Positions 15,241-23,670 of a DNA stretch of 64,000 nt are shown one piece after another. The DNA lies in the NCBI GenBank assembly GCA_002300355.1, contig NSGV01000002.1, positions 744,001 to 808,000 of the forward strand, in the 5' to 3' direction. Numbering within the stretch: position 1 is the first letter of the stretch; each line of letters opens with the position of its first letter. The position numbers and the translations under genes were made by a program. Below the pieces are notes generated by a model, which did not search any database, was not told the origin of the DNA, and was given only the letters and a program-made list of their open reading frames with translations. The DNA comes from Streptomyces sp. TLI_235 (lineage in GTDB: Bacteria > Actinomycetota > Actinomycetes > Streptomycetales > Streptomycetaceae).

Positions 15241-16103
15241 CCTCACAGTTGTCACAGATGAGGTGGATGTCCAGGCCGTCGGGGACCTCCTGGTCGATCT
15301 TGACGAGGAACTTCTTGAACTCCACCGCACGGTGCCGGCGGTGCAGGGAACTGATGACCCTCCCGCTGCCGGTGTCGAATGCGGCGAACAGCGTGGTCAG
15401 GCCGTTGCGCACGTAGTCGTGGGTCCGGCGCTCGGGCATCCCGGGCATCATCGGCAGTACCGGCTGGGACCGGTTCAAGGCCTGGATCTGCGACTTCTCG
15501 TCGACCGACAGCACCACGGCCCCCTCGGGCGGGTCGAAGTACAGGCCGACCACGTCGTGGACCTTCTCGATGAATAACGGGTCGGTGGAGAGCTTGAACG
15601 TGTCCGCCAGGTGGGGCTTGAGCTGGAACTTCCGCCAGATCCGCCCCACCGTGGACTTCGACAGGCCGCTGTGGGCCGCCATCGAGCTCCGCGACCAGTG
15701 CGTCGCGTTCTTCGGGATCTCCTCCAGCGTCGCCACCACCACCGCTTCGACGTCGTCCACCGCGATGCTCGGAGGCCGGCCCGGCCGCGGCTCGTCCACC
15801 AGGCCGTCCAGCCGCTCGGCGAGGAACCGGCGACGCCACTTGCGGACCGTGTCCGCGGTGATCCCCAACTCCCTTGCGACACCAACGATCGACGGCACAT
15901 CCGGGCCGTCGCAGGCCAGCACGATCCGAGCCCGCAACGCGAGCGCCTGGGCGGACGTCGCCCGACGGGACCACCGCGTCAGCACCGCCTGCTCCTCGCT
16001 GGACAACAACAACGGCTCCAACGCAGGGCCACGACGACGCACCGGCACATCCGAAGAATCACTCACGCAAGATCTAACGACGGATCTCCGGCGCAGGACA
16101 CTA

Positions 16104-17524
16104 GTGTCCTGCGCCTGAAATTTCAGCCATAAGTATGTAGGCTGTTTTTCGTGTCGCAGCGAGGTCCGAAGGCCGTAGAGATCGTGCTCTCCGCAAAGGA
16201 GCGCGCCGAGTTGTCGCGTTGGTCGATTGGCGGGGAGGGGGCCCGGTTGGCCGAGCGCGCCCGGATCGTCCTGGCTTGTGCGGACGGGGCGCCAAGTGCC
16301 CGGGTGGCGGCGGCCCTGGGTGCGAACGTGGCGACGGTGCGCAAGTGGCGCTCGCGGTTCGCCGCCGACCGGTTGGCGGGCCTGGCCGATGAGCCCCGGC
16401 CGGGCCGGCGCAAGCCGGATCTGGTGCTCACCGAGGACGAACGCACCCAGTTGACGCGATGGGCCCGGCGGGCGAAGACCGCACAGTACCTCGCACTGCG
16501 CGCGAAAATCGTGCTGGCCTGCGCCGAAGGCGGCACGAACAAGCAGGTCGCCGCCGAACTCGGCATCGGGCCGGGCACGGTCAACCGCTGGCGGGCCCGG
16601 TTCGTCACCGACCGCCTGGACGGTCTGCAGGACGAGCCCCGGCCCGGCCGGCCGCCGTCGATCCTCCTCGACCAGGTCGAGGACGTCGTCGTCGCGACGC
16701 TGGAATCCACGCCGGGCCACGACACCCACTGGTCGCGGGCCTCCATGGCGAAGCGCACCGGGCTGTCGAAATCCACGGTCGGGCGGATCTGGAAGAGGTT
16801 CGACCTCAAGCCGCACTTGCAGGACGCCTTCAAGCTGTCCACCGACCCGCTGTTCGTGGAGAAGGTCGTCGACGTGGTCGGGCTCTACCACAACCCGCCC
16901 GAGCGGGCGGTGGTGCTCTGCGTGGACGAGAAGTCCCAGATCCAGGCCCTGGACCGCTCCCAGCCGGTCCTGCCGATGATGCCGGGCATGCCCGAACGCC
17001 GCACGCACGACTACCTGCGGCACGGCATCACCAGCCTGTTCGCCGCGTTCAACATCGCCGACGGCACCATCATCGGTGAACTCCACCGCCGCCACCGCGC
17101 CGTGGAGTTCAAGAAGTTCCTCGTCTCGATAGACAAGGCCGTCCCGCGGGAGCTCGACGTCCACCTGGTGTGCGACAACTACGCCACCCACAACACCGCC
17201 GAGATCAAGACCTGGCTCGCGAAGCACCCCCGCTTCCACGTGCACTTCACCCCGACCGGCTCCTCCTGGCTCAACCAGGTCGAGCGCTGGTTCGGCCTGC
17301 TCACCGACAAACTCATCCGCCGCGGCGTCCACACCTCCGTCAAAGCCCTCGAGAACGACATCAAGGCCTGGATCGCCACCTGGAACCAGAACCCCAGACC
17401 CTTCACCTGGACCAAGACCGCCGACGAGATCCTCAAATCCCTCGCCGACTACCTCACCAAGATCAAGCCAGCCGACACGAAAACAAGCGACTAAATAAAC
17501 GCCGCAACTTGCGGCGCAGGACAC
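16104..17524 (+). mobile_element. IS630-family element, copy 3 (1421 bp)
   Basis: Inverted twin of 12196-13616. Bounded by TA at 16102-16103 (shared with the interrupted element) and 17525-17526 (chromosomal side). Confidence 0.9.
16151..17494 (+). CDS. IS630-family transposase, identical to the 12226-13569 protein
   Basis: 447 aa, same sequence as the transposase of copy 1, including the duplicated HTH unit (residues ~12-87 and ~92-168) and the complete DDE motif set (CVDEKSQ, VCDNYATHN, NQVERWFG). Both copies are intact. The start is GTG at 16151 (the protein reads MSQRGPKAVEIVLS). Confidence 0.93.
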   Translation: MSQRGPKAVEIVLSAKERAELSRWSIGGEGARLAERARIVLACADGAPSARVAAALGANVATVRKWRSRFAADRLAGLADEPRPGRRKPDLVLTEDERTQLTRWARRAKTAQYLALRAKIVLACAEGGTNKQVAAELGIGPGTVNRWRARFVTDRLDGLQDEPRPGRPPSILLDQVEDVVVATLESTPGHDTHWSRASMAKRTGLSKSTVGRIWKRFDLKPHLQDAFKLSTDPLFVEKVVDVVGLYHNPPERAVVLCVDEKSQIQALDRSQPVLPMMPGMPERRTHDYLRHGITSLFAAFNIADGTIIGELHRRHRAVEFKKFLVSIDKAVPRELDVHLVCDNYATHNTAEIKTWLAKHPRFHVHFTPTGSSWLNQVERWFGLLTDKLIRRGVHTSVKALENDIKAWIATWNQNPRPFTWTKTADEILKSLADYLTKIKPADTKTSD

Positions 17525-17580
17525 TAGCATGAAAGCGAGGTCCTGCCGGGTGTCCTCGGCGGCTGTGTGAGGAGGCCGAT

Positions 17581-19416
17581 ATGGCACGCGACAGCGCGAC
17601 CTTCGAGAGGCTGGACGGCTCGCGGTACATGCCGATCTCCGAGCACGGCCTGATCGGCGATCTCCGCACCGCCGCGCTCGTCGCCACCGACGGCACCATC
17701 GACTGGTACTGCTGCCCGCGCTTCGACGCGCCCAGCGTCTTCGCGTCCATCCTCGACGCCGACAAGGGCGGGTCCTTCGAACTGGCCGCCGACGTGCCGA
17801 CGCGTACCCGGCAGTTCTACTTCCCCGACACGAACGTCCTCATCACGCGGTTCTTCGCCGCGGACGGGGTGGCGGAGATCCAGGACTTCATGCCGGTGGT
17901 CGACGAGTCGCGCGAGGCGGACCGGCACCGGCTGATCCGGCGGGTGATCTGCGCTCGGGGCACTCTCCCGTTCCGGGCGAGGATCGCGCCCCGCTTCGGC
18001 TACGGCGCCGAGCGCCACACCGTGCAGCTGGAGGCCGGCCGGGCGGTGTTCCGCGCTCCGTCGCTGGCGCTGGCGCTGACCGCGACGGTGCCGATCGAGG
18101 GCGACGGTGTGGACGTGCAGGCGCACTTCAAGCTCCTCGAGGGCGAGTCCGCCGTCTTCGCCCTCGACGTGGCGAGTGCCGACGTCAGCCCGCGCGGGTG
18201 CCCCCGCGTCGAGGCGGAGGAGCAGTTCGGGGCGACGGTTCGGTTCTGGCGCCAGTGGCTGGCCCACTCGCGCTACCACGGACGGTGGCGCGAGATGGTG
18301 CACCGGTCCGCACTCCTGCTGAAGCTGCTCACCTACGCCCCCACCGGCGCGATCGTCGCCGCACCGACGACCAGCCTGCCGGAGCAGATCGCCGGCGAGC
18401 GCAACTGGGACTACCGCTACGTCTGGGTCCGCGACGCGGCCTTCTGCCTCTATGCCATGCTGCGTCTCGGATTCACCTCGGAGGCCGAGGCGTTCATGGG
18501 CTTCCTCTCCGAGCGCGGAATCCTGCGGGGCGCCGGCCCGACCGGCCCGTTGCAGATCATGTACGGCATCGACGGGCGCAGCGACCTGCCCGAGTACGAA
18601 CTCCCCCACCTTGAGGGGTACCTCGGATCCGCCCCGGTGCGGGTGGGAAACGCCGCCACGGGACAGCTCCAGCTCGACATCTACGGTGCGCTGATCGACT
18701 CCGTCTATCTCTACGACAAGTGGGGACAGCCGATCAGCAGCGGCCATTGGGACGAGGTGGGTGCCGTTGTGGACTGGCTCTGCGACCACTGGGACCAGCC
18801 CGACGAGGGCGTCTGGGAGACCAGGGCGGGCCGGAGGAACTTCGTCTACTCGCGGCTGATGTGCTGGGTGGCCCTGGAACGGGCGATCCGGCTGGCCAAC
18901 CGACGCGGCCTCCCTGCTGACCTGCTCCGCTGGCGGCGGTCCCGCGACGCGATCTACCGGCAGATCATGAGCCGCGGCTGGTCGGTCGAGCGGGGTGCGT
19001 TCGTCCAGGGGCTGGACGACGATGTGCTCGACGCGTCCCTGCTGATGATGCCGATGGCGAAGTTCATCTCCCCGACCGACCCCAAGTGGCTCTCCACCCT
19101 GGACGCACTCGGCGCGGACCTGGTCTCCGACTCGCTGGTCTACCGCTACGACCCGGTCGCCAGTCCGGACGGTCTGCGGGGTGACGAGGGCACCTTCTCC
19201 ATCTGCTCCTTCTGGTACGTCGAGGCATTGGCCCGCGCCGGGCGTCTGGAGGAGGCCCGGCTGGCCTTCGAGAAGATGCTCACCTACGCCAACCACCTCG
19301 GACTGTTCGCCGAGGAGATCGGCCGGACCGGCGAGCAGCTCGGCAACTTCCCGCAGGCTTTCACCCACCTCTCCCTGATCAGTGCCGCCTTCAACCTCGA
19401 CCGAGCGCTCGGCTGA
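17581..19416 (+). CDS. Glycoside hydrolase family 15 protein (glucoamylase/trehalase-like)
   Basis: 611 aa, no signal peptide, so cytosolic. An N-terminal beta-sandwich region (ISEHGLIGDLRTAALVATDG, IDWYCCPRFDAPSVFA) is followed by an alpha/alpha barrel from about residue 250. Family motifs seen: NWDYRYVWVRDAAF near residue 280, DEGVWETR (candidate general-acid Glu) near residue 415, and the closing EEIGRTGEQLGNFPQAFTH (candidate base Glu). Bacterial GH15 proteins of this layout hydrolyse alpha-glucosidic bonds, including trehalose in actinobacteria. The ATG at 17581 has GAGGAGG upstream. The IS nest ends 54 bp upstream, so its native promoter may have been replaced. Confidence 0.9.
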   Translation: MARDSATFERLDGSRYMPISEHGLIGDLRTAALVATDGTIDWYCCPRFDAPSVFASILDADKGGSFELAADVPTRTRQFYFPDTNVLITRFFAADGVAEIQDFMPVVDESREADRHRLIRRVICARGTLPFRARIAPRFGYGAERHTVQLEAGRAVFRAPSLALALTATVPIEGDGVDVQAHFKLLEGESAVFALDVASADVSPRGCPRVEAEEQFGATVRFWRQWLAHSRYHGRWREMVHRSALLLKLLTYAPTGAIVAAPTTSLPEQIAGERNWDYRYVWVRDAAFCLYAMLRLGFTSEAEAFMGFLSERGILRGAGPTGPLQIMYGIDGRSDLPEYELPHLEGYLGSAPVRVGNAATGQLQLDIYGALIDSVYLYDKWGQPISSGHWDEVGAVVDWLCDHWDQPDEGVWETRAGRRNFVYSRLMCWVALERAIRLANRRGLPADLLRWRRSRDAIYRQIMSRGWSVERGAFVQGLDDDVLDASLLMMPMAKFISPTDPKWLSTLDALGADLVSDSLVYRYDPVASPDGLRGDEGTFSICSFWYVEALARAGRLEEARLAFEKMLTYANHLGLFAEEIGRTGEQLGNFPQAFTHLSLISAAFNLDRALG

Positions 19417-19552
19417 TCCACCGTCATGCCGGCATGTCCTCCGCCGCACAACCGCGGGCGGACGACGCTTCATCCGAGACGGGCGCCGGCATGTCCGATC
19501 GCCCCTCCCGTCTCGGCAAGTCGGGTGATCCGCTCTCGGTGATACTGGCGGT

Positions 19553-21979
19553 ATGGACGCACCGGTGCCCGCATTCGGCGAGGCTCCCGAGGACCCCTTC
19601 GCGGTGGCCCGTTCGGCCTGGGCGGTCCTGGACGACCGTGGCAGGGTCGTCGGCTGGAGCGAGCGAGCCGAGGCCCTGCTCGGCTACCCGCCGCGCGAGG
19701 TGCTCGGTCGCGCTGCCGCCGAGTTCCTGGTCCACCCCGCCGATCGGGATGCGGTGCTGAACGCGGTTGCGGAGTGTGATCACGAGCGCGGCTGGTACGG
19801 AGTGTTGCCGGTGCTGCACCGTAACGGCCGCCGAGTGGAGCTGGGCTTCCGCGCCCGTGCTGTGACCCGGGTCGACCTGCGGTCCGAGTGGTTCCTGGTC
19901 ATGGCGCCGGCCGAGGAGGTGGTCCAGTGGGAGACGGACCGGTCGGTCCTGGACGGCCTGTTCCGGCGCTCTCCGATCGGCCTGTCGGTGCATGCCCCCG
20001 ACCTGAGCATCCTGCGGGTCAACAGGGCGATCGCCCGGTTCAGCGAGGTCCCGGTCGATGAGCACCGCGGCCGGCTGATGAGCGACTTCCTGATCGGTCC
20101 CGACGTGGAGACGATCGAGGCACTGCTGCGGCAGGTCCTGGAGACGGGCGAGCCGCTGATCTTCACCGAGCAGCCCTGCCGGGTACGGCGGGATCCCGAC
20201 CGCGAACGCATGGTGGCGATCTCGGCCTTCCGGATGCACGACCCTGCAGGCCGGGTGCTCGGGGTCACCCAGATGGTCGAGGACGTCACCGATCGCCACC
20301 GGGCCCGGCGCCGGCTGGCGCTGCTCAACCGAGCGAGTGCCCGGATCGGCACCACCCTGGATGTGGCGCAGACCGCCCGGGAACTGGTCGACGTCGCGGT
20401 CCCCGATCTGGCCGACGCCGTCGCGGTGGACCTGCTGGAGCCTGTGATCCGGGGCGAGGAACCCGTCCAGAGGGCATCCGGGCCGATGCGCAGAACGGCG
20501 ATCCGGACGGTCGGGCAGGACGCGCTCGATGTGATGTACCCCGTCGGCGAGGTCTTCTCCTTCGATCACCGCACGCCGCAGGCCAAATGCCTCACCATGC
20601 AGGCGCCGGTCGTCGAAATCGAGCTGGAGACCAGCCCCGGCTGGTACTTCCAGGACCCGGAGCGCTCCAGGCGCGCCGCCGCTCTGGGGGCCCACTCGCT
20701 GATCGTGGTACCGCTGATCGCCCGCGGCCTGCTGCTGGGCATCGTCAGCCTGTGGCGGGCCGGGCGGCCCGAACCGTTCGAGCAGGACGACCTCACGCTC
20801 GCCGAGGAGTTCGCGGCCCGCGCCGCCGTCTGCATCGACAACGCCCGCCGCTTCACTCAGCAGCACCAGGCGGCGCTGACCCTGCAGCGCAGTCTGCTGC
20901 CACACGCTCTGGCCGAGCACCGTGCCGTCGAAGTCGCCCACCGCTATCTGCCGGCCGATCCGGCCGCGGGCATCGGCGGCGACTGGTTCGACGTGATCCC
21001 GCTCTCCGGCGCCCGCGTCGCCCTGGTGGTGGGCGACGTGGTCGGTCACGGCCTGCACGCCGCGGCCACCATGGGCCGACTGCGCACCGCCGTCCACACC
21101 CTGGCCAACCTGGACCTCGCGCCGGACGAGGTGCTCTCCCATCTGGACGATCTGGTGAACCGCCTGGCCGATGAGCAGGAGGCGGCCGACGGAGGTTCAC
21201 AGACCCAGCAGATCGTCGGAGCGACCTGCCTCTACGCGGTGTACGACCCCGTCGCCGGGCAGTGCACGCTGGCGCGGGCCGGCCACCTGCCGCCGGCGGT
21301 GGTGACTCCGGACGGCCGCTTCAGCCTTGTGGACCTACCCCCCGGGCCCCCGCTGGGCTTGGGCGGGCTGCCCTTCGAGGCCGCCGAACTTCATCTCGCG
21401 GAAGGCAGCCTGCTGGCGCTGTACACCGACGGGCTCATCGAGACGCGGGACCGCGATCTCGACATCGGGCTGCAGCGGCTTCGCGAGGCACTGTGCCGGC
21501 CCGCCGAGCTGCTGGAGGAGACCTGCCAAGCGGTGGAGGACGCCCTGCTTCCGGAACTCTCCCACGACGACGTCGCGCTGCTCATCGCCCGGACCCGGGT
21601 ACTGGCGGCGGAGTCCGTGGCCACCTGGGAGCTTCCCGCAGACCCCACCGCCGCCGGCCAGGCCCGCAAGCTGACCACCGCCACGCTGGCCGAGTGGGGG
21701 CTCGACGAGCTGGCCTTCACCGCCGTACTGGCCGTCAGCGAGCTGGTCACCAACGCCTACCGCTACGGCGGGGCACCGGTGATCCTGCGGCTGATCCGCG
21801 ACCGATTCCTGATCTGCGAGGTCTCGGACGGCAGCAGCACCTCACCCCACCTGCGGCGCTCCCGTATGACCGACGAGGGCGGGCGCGGTCTCTTCCTGGT
21901 CGCCCAGCTCACGGAGCGGTGGGGCACCCGCTACGCCCGGGACGGCAAGACCGTATGGACCGAGCTGCCGCTGCCGTAG
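19553..21979 (+). CDS. PAS-PAS-GAF-SpoIIE phosphatase-HATPase multidomain regulator
   Basis: 808 aa, soluble. PAS 1 (residues ~15-100) and PAS 2 (~125-245, ending GVTQMVEDVTDRHRARRR) are followed by a GAF domain (~250-430, with SLIVVPLIARGLLLGIVSL). Then comes a PP2C/SpoIIE phosphatase (~445-680: LQRSLLP, GGDWFDVIPL, VVGDVVGHGLHAAATMGRLR, LYTDGLIETRDRD, HDDVALLIART). A C-terminal HATPase_c_2 follows (~690-800: AVSELVTNAYRYG, GRGLFLVAQL). This is the usual streptomycete form of anti-sigma/anti-anti-sigma control, with a Ser phosphatase and a RsbW-like kinase in one protein. Partner sigma factor not identifiable. Confidence 0.93.
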   Translation: MDAPVPAFGEAPEDPFAVARSAWAVLDDRGRVVGWSERAEALLGYPPREVLGRAAAEFLVHPADRDAVLNAVAECDHERGWYGVLPVLHRNGRRVELGFRARAVTRVDLRSEWFLVMAPAEEVVQWETDRSVLDGLFRRSPIGLSVHAPDLSILRVNRAIARFSEVPVDEHRGRLMSDFLIGPDVETIEALLRQVLETGEPLIFTEQPCRVRRDPDRERMVAISAFRMHDPAGRVLGVTQMVEDVTDRHRARRRLALLNRASARIGTTLDVAQTARELVDVAVPDLADAVAVDLLEPVIRGEEPVQRASGPMRRTAIRTVGQDALDVMYPVGEVFSFDHRTPQAKCLTMQAPVVEIELETSPGWYFQDPERSRRAAALGAHSLIVVPLIARGLLLGIVSLWRAGRPEPFEQDDLTLAEEFAARAAVCIDNARRFTQQHQAALTLQRSLLPHALAEHRAVEVAHRYLPADPAAGIGGDWFDVIPLSGARVALVVGDVVGHGLHAAATMGRLRTAVHTLANLDLAPDEVLSHLDDLVNRLADEQEAADGGSQTQQIVGATCLYAVYDPVAGQCTLARAGHLPPAVVTPDGRFSLVDLPPGPPLGLGGLPFEAAELHLAEGSLLALYTDGLIETRDRDLDIGLQRLREALCRPAELLEETCQAVEDALLPELSHDDVALLIARTRVLAAESVATWELPADPTAAGQARKLTTATLAEWGLDELAFTAVLAVSELVTNAYRYGGAPVILRLIRDRFLICEVSDGSSTSPHLRRSRMTDEGGRGLFLVAQLTERWGTRYARDGKTVWTELPLP

Positions 21980-22446
21980 CCAGGACGACGAGGGCACGGT
22001 GCTGCGGGTCAGCCTGCGTGGTGACGGCGACGGCCCGCCGCACCACGCAGCGTTCATGGTCGCCGCGTTCCCGAACCGGTAAGCCAGGCGGTCACACGCG
22101 GGGGTGGCCGAATGCCGTGAGACTTCGTCAACACGGCCCGGTGAAAAGCTTGTTGGCGCAGACATCTGCCCCTGCGCCGCGCGTGGGCGCTGGTGCCGCA
22201 CGTCACCCCTGGTTCGACTGTGGATCGGGTGCGTGAATCGCCACGCTCGGCTTGAACCGGGATAAGTTACTGCTTAGTAGCTGTCGCTCCGCAGGCCGTC
22301 GTGCATCCGCTGTCGCGGCACGACCTGGTCCCCCAGCCGCACACCACCCCGGTCCTGTCATCATCCCGTGCGCCTTCCGGGACCGGCGCGATTCCCCGCG
22401 CCCACGGTGGCCGGGTGCACCGTGGCCGCCACGGATCCGCGGTACG
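21980..22446. other. 467-bp intergenic stretch
   Basis: No convincing gene was seen. It ends at the perfect dyad that overlaps the next gene's start. Confidence 0.5.
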
Positions 22447-22475
22447 CCGATACGATCGGCGTGTGATCGTATCGG
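22447..22475. promoter_or_regulatory. Perfect 11-bp dyad overlapping a GTG start
   Basis: CCGATACGATC (22447-22457) and GATCGTATCGG (22465-22475) are exact reverse complements with a 7-bp spacer holding the GTG start at 22463. There is no Shine-Dalgarno sequence. An operator on a leaderless transcript, or an RNA hairpin sequestering the start, are both possible. Confidence 0.55.
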
Positions 22476-22891
22476 GACAAGTGCCGACGGCTCGCGAGGC
22501 TGCGATCCGGCGATGGCTGCCGATCGGGCTGCGGGCGGCCGCGTTCCTGCTGGTGCCGTGGATCGTGGTGCTGGGCCTGTCGGTCCGCCGTTTCGGCGCG
22601 CGCAACCTCGCCAACTCCTGGGTCTGGCTGGACGTCATGGAGGTGGCGGCGCTGCTGCTGCTCGCCGTACTGGTGCGCCGCCGCCACCGGGCCACCAGCC
22701 CCCTGGCCGCCGCCACCGCCGTCCTGCTGGCGATGGACGCCTACTTCGACATCTGGTCCGCGCACCACGGTCCCGACTACCTGCTCGCCCAGGTCCTCGC
22801 CTATAGCGCCGAGCTGCCCGGCGCGACGGTCCTCGCCGTCCTCTCCTGGTACTCGCTCCCCTGGGCGGCCCAGGGACCGGTCACGCCGTAG
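22463..22891 (+). CDS. Small integral membrane protein
   Basis: 142 aa from GTG at 22463 (VIVSGQVPTAREAAIRRWL). Four hydrophobic segments are seen: LRAAAFLLVPWIVVLGL, VWLDVMEVAALLLLAVLV, LAAATAVLLAMDAYFDIW and ATVLAVLSWYSLPW. The motif AMDAYFDIWSAHHGPDYLLA lies between segments 3 and 4. I do not recognise a named family, though small proteins of this layout are common in streptomycetes. The start overlaps a perfect dyad, suggesting specific control. Confidence 0.7.
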   Translation: MIVSGQVPTAREAAIRRWLPIGLRAAAFLLVPWIVVLGLSVRRFGARNLANSWVWLDVMEVAALLLLAVLVRRRHRATSPLAAATAVLLAMDAYFDIWSAHHGPDYLLAQVLAYSAELPGATVLAVLSWYSLPWAAQGPVTP

Positions 22892-23093
22892 AGAGGGCCC
22901 CGGGCAGGCCCGCCCGACGCGCCCCGGCGCGAGCCGTGAGACTCGGCTGCGGGCCGCACACCGCCGGTCCCTGTGCCTGCGGCAGCGGCCTTGCGCCGTC
23001 CGGGTGGCGGATCGCGGGGAAGGCAACCGCGCGGGGGGCGGCGGGAACGCATCGGACCGAGCGTCGGCAGGAACAACGAGAGGGGAGCGGTTC

Positions 23094-23642
23094 ATGAGCG
23101 CCCACGCAGGGCAGCGCGGCTCCCCGGCCAAAGGCCTGGCACGTCGCTGGAGCCAGGCTGCCGATACCCACCTGACGCCGACCAAGCGGTCCCTCCTGGT
23201 GACCTGGACCGCCTTCGGAACGACCTTCGGCACCGTCCGGCTGATCACCCACGGCATCCGGGGCGGCTGGCTGCCCTGGGGCAACATGTCGGCGGGCGGG
23301 CGGCACCTGCACCACTACAACATCGGCATCGCGGTCCTGGCCGGCGTCGGCCTGGTCGCCGTTCGCGGCGACGAGCGGGCCGTCCGGCATCCGCTGGTCG
23401 CCGCGGGCTACGGAGCCGGTACGGCACTGATCGCGGACGAGTTCGCGCTACTGCTGGACCTGCAGGACGTGTACTGGACCGAGGAGGGCCGGATGAGCGT
23501 GGACGTGGCCCTGGGGATCATGGCCGCGCTCGGCACTTACCTCACCGCGGCGCCCTTCTGGCACGAGATCGTCCGGATCACCCACGAGCACGCGAGGCGC
23601 CGAGGCGCCGCCCTCCTGGCGCGCTCGACGCCGTACGACTGA
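23094..23642 (+). CDS. Integral membrane protein of unknown function
   Basis: 182 aa from ATG at 23094, preceded by GAGGGGAG; a longer in-frame reading from 23004 has no ribosome site. Hydrophobic segments: LLVTWTAFGTTFGTVRLITHG, NIGIAVLAGVGLVAV, PLVAAGYGAGTALIADEFALLL and VALGIMAALGTYLTAAPF. A conserved-looking His/Asp motif GGRHLHHYNIGI precedes segment 2, and ADEFALLLDLQDVYWTEEGR follows segment 3. This could be a small membrane enzyme or carrier. Function not recognised. Confidence 0.75.
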   Translation: MSAHAGQRGSPAKGLARRWSQAADTHLTPTKRSLLVTWTAFGTTFGTVRLITHGIRGGWLPWGNMSAGGRHLHHYNIGIAVLAGVGLVAVRGDERAVRHPLVAAGYGAGTALIADEFALLLDLQDVYWTEEGRMSVDVALGIMAALGTYLTAAPFWHEIVRITHEHARRRGAALLARSTPYD

Positions 23643-23670
23643 CGCCGCCGCCGAACGGTCCGACGGCCTG

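Larger units (their letters stand above)
13920..15248 (-). mobile_element. IS110-family element (1329 bp) inserted in an IS630 transposase gene
   Basis: No terminal inverted repeats. On the reverse strand the left junction reads TGTGACAA-CT-GTGAGG and the right junction GGGGCAT-CT-ACGGAACC. A CT core dinucleotide therefore lies at each boundary (plus-strand AG at 15247-15248 and 13918-13919), as known for IS621-type IS110 elements. A long 5' non-coding end (~220 bp) and a short 3' end (~15 bp) fit the IS110 subgroup that carries its guide RNA upstream of the recombinase gene. Confidence 0.9.
13616..16066 (-). pseudogene. IS630-family transposase split by an IS110 element
   Basis: The N-terminal part runs from GTG at 16066 (VSDSSDVPVRRRG) through one HTH unit and the first catalytic Asp (VVLSVDEKSQIQAL) to GLDIHLICDN at about 15249. 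The C-terminal part resumes at 13917 with YGTHKTPAIRAWL and ends RRISGAGH with a TAG stop whose TA is the target dinucleotide. Joined, it would be about 364 aa. The break falls directly after the codons for C-D-N, the second catalytic Asp of the DDE triad. The gene is inactive as it stands. Confidence 0.9.
13619..16101 (-). mobile_element. Second IS630-family element, interrupted by IS110
   Basis: Ends GTGTCCTGCGCC (13619) and GGCGCAGGACAC (16101) are shared with the neighbouring elements, and single TA dinucleotides (13617-13618, 16102-16103) join it to them on both sides. Without the 1.33-kb IS110 insertion it would be about 1.15 kb. It is only moderately similar to the flanking IS630 elements internally. 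Confidence 0.88.
12196..17524. repeat. Large inverted repeat formed by IS630 copies 1 and 3
   Basis: 12196-13616 and 16104-17524 are 1421-bp inverted copies; the transposase coordinates mirror exactly around position 14860. They enclose the 2.5-kb interrupted IS630 element. Identity suggests a recent event. Confidence 0.85.
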
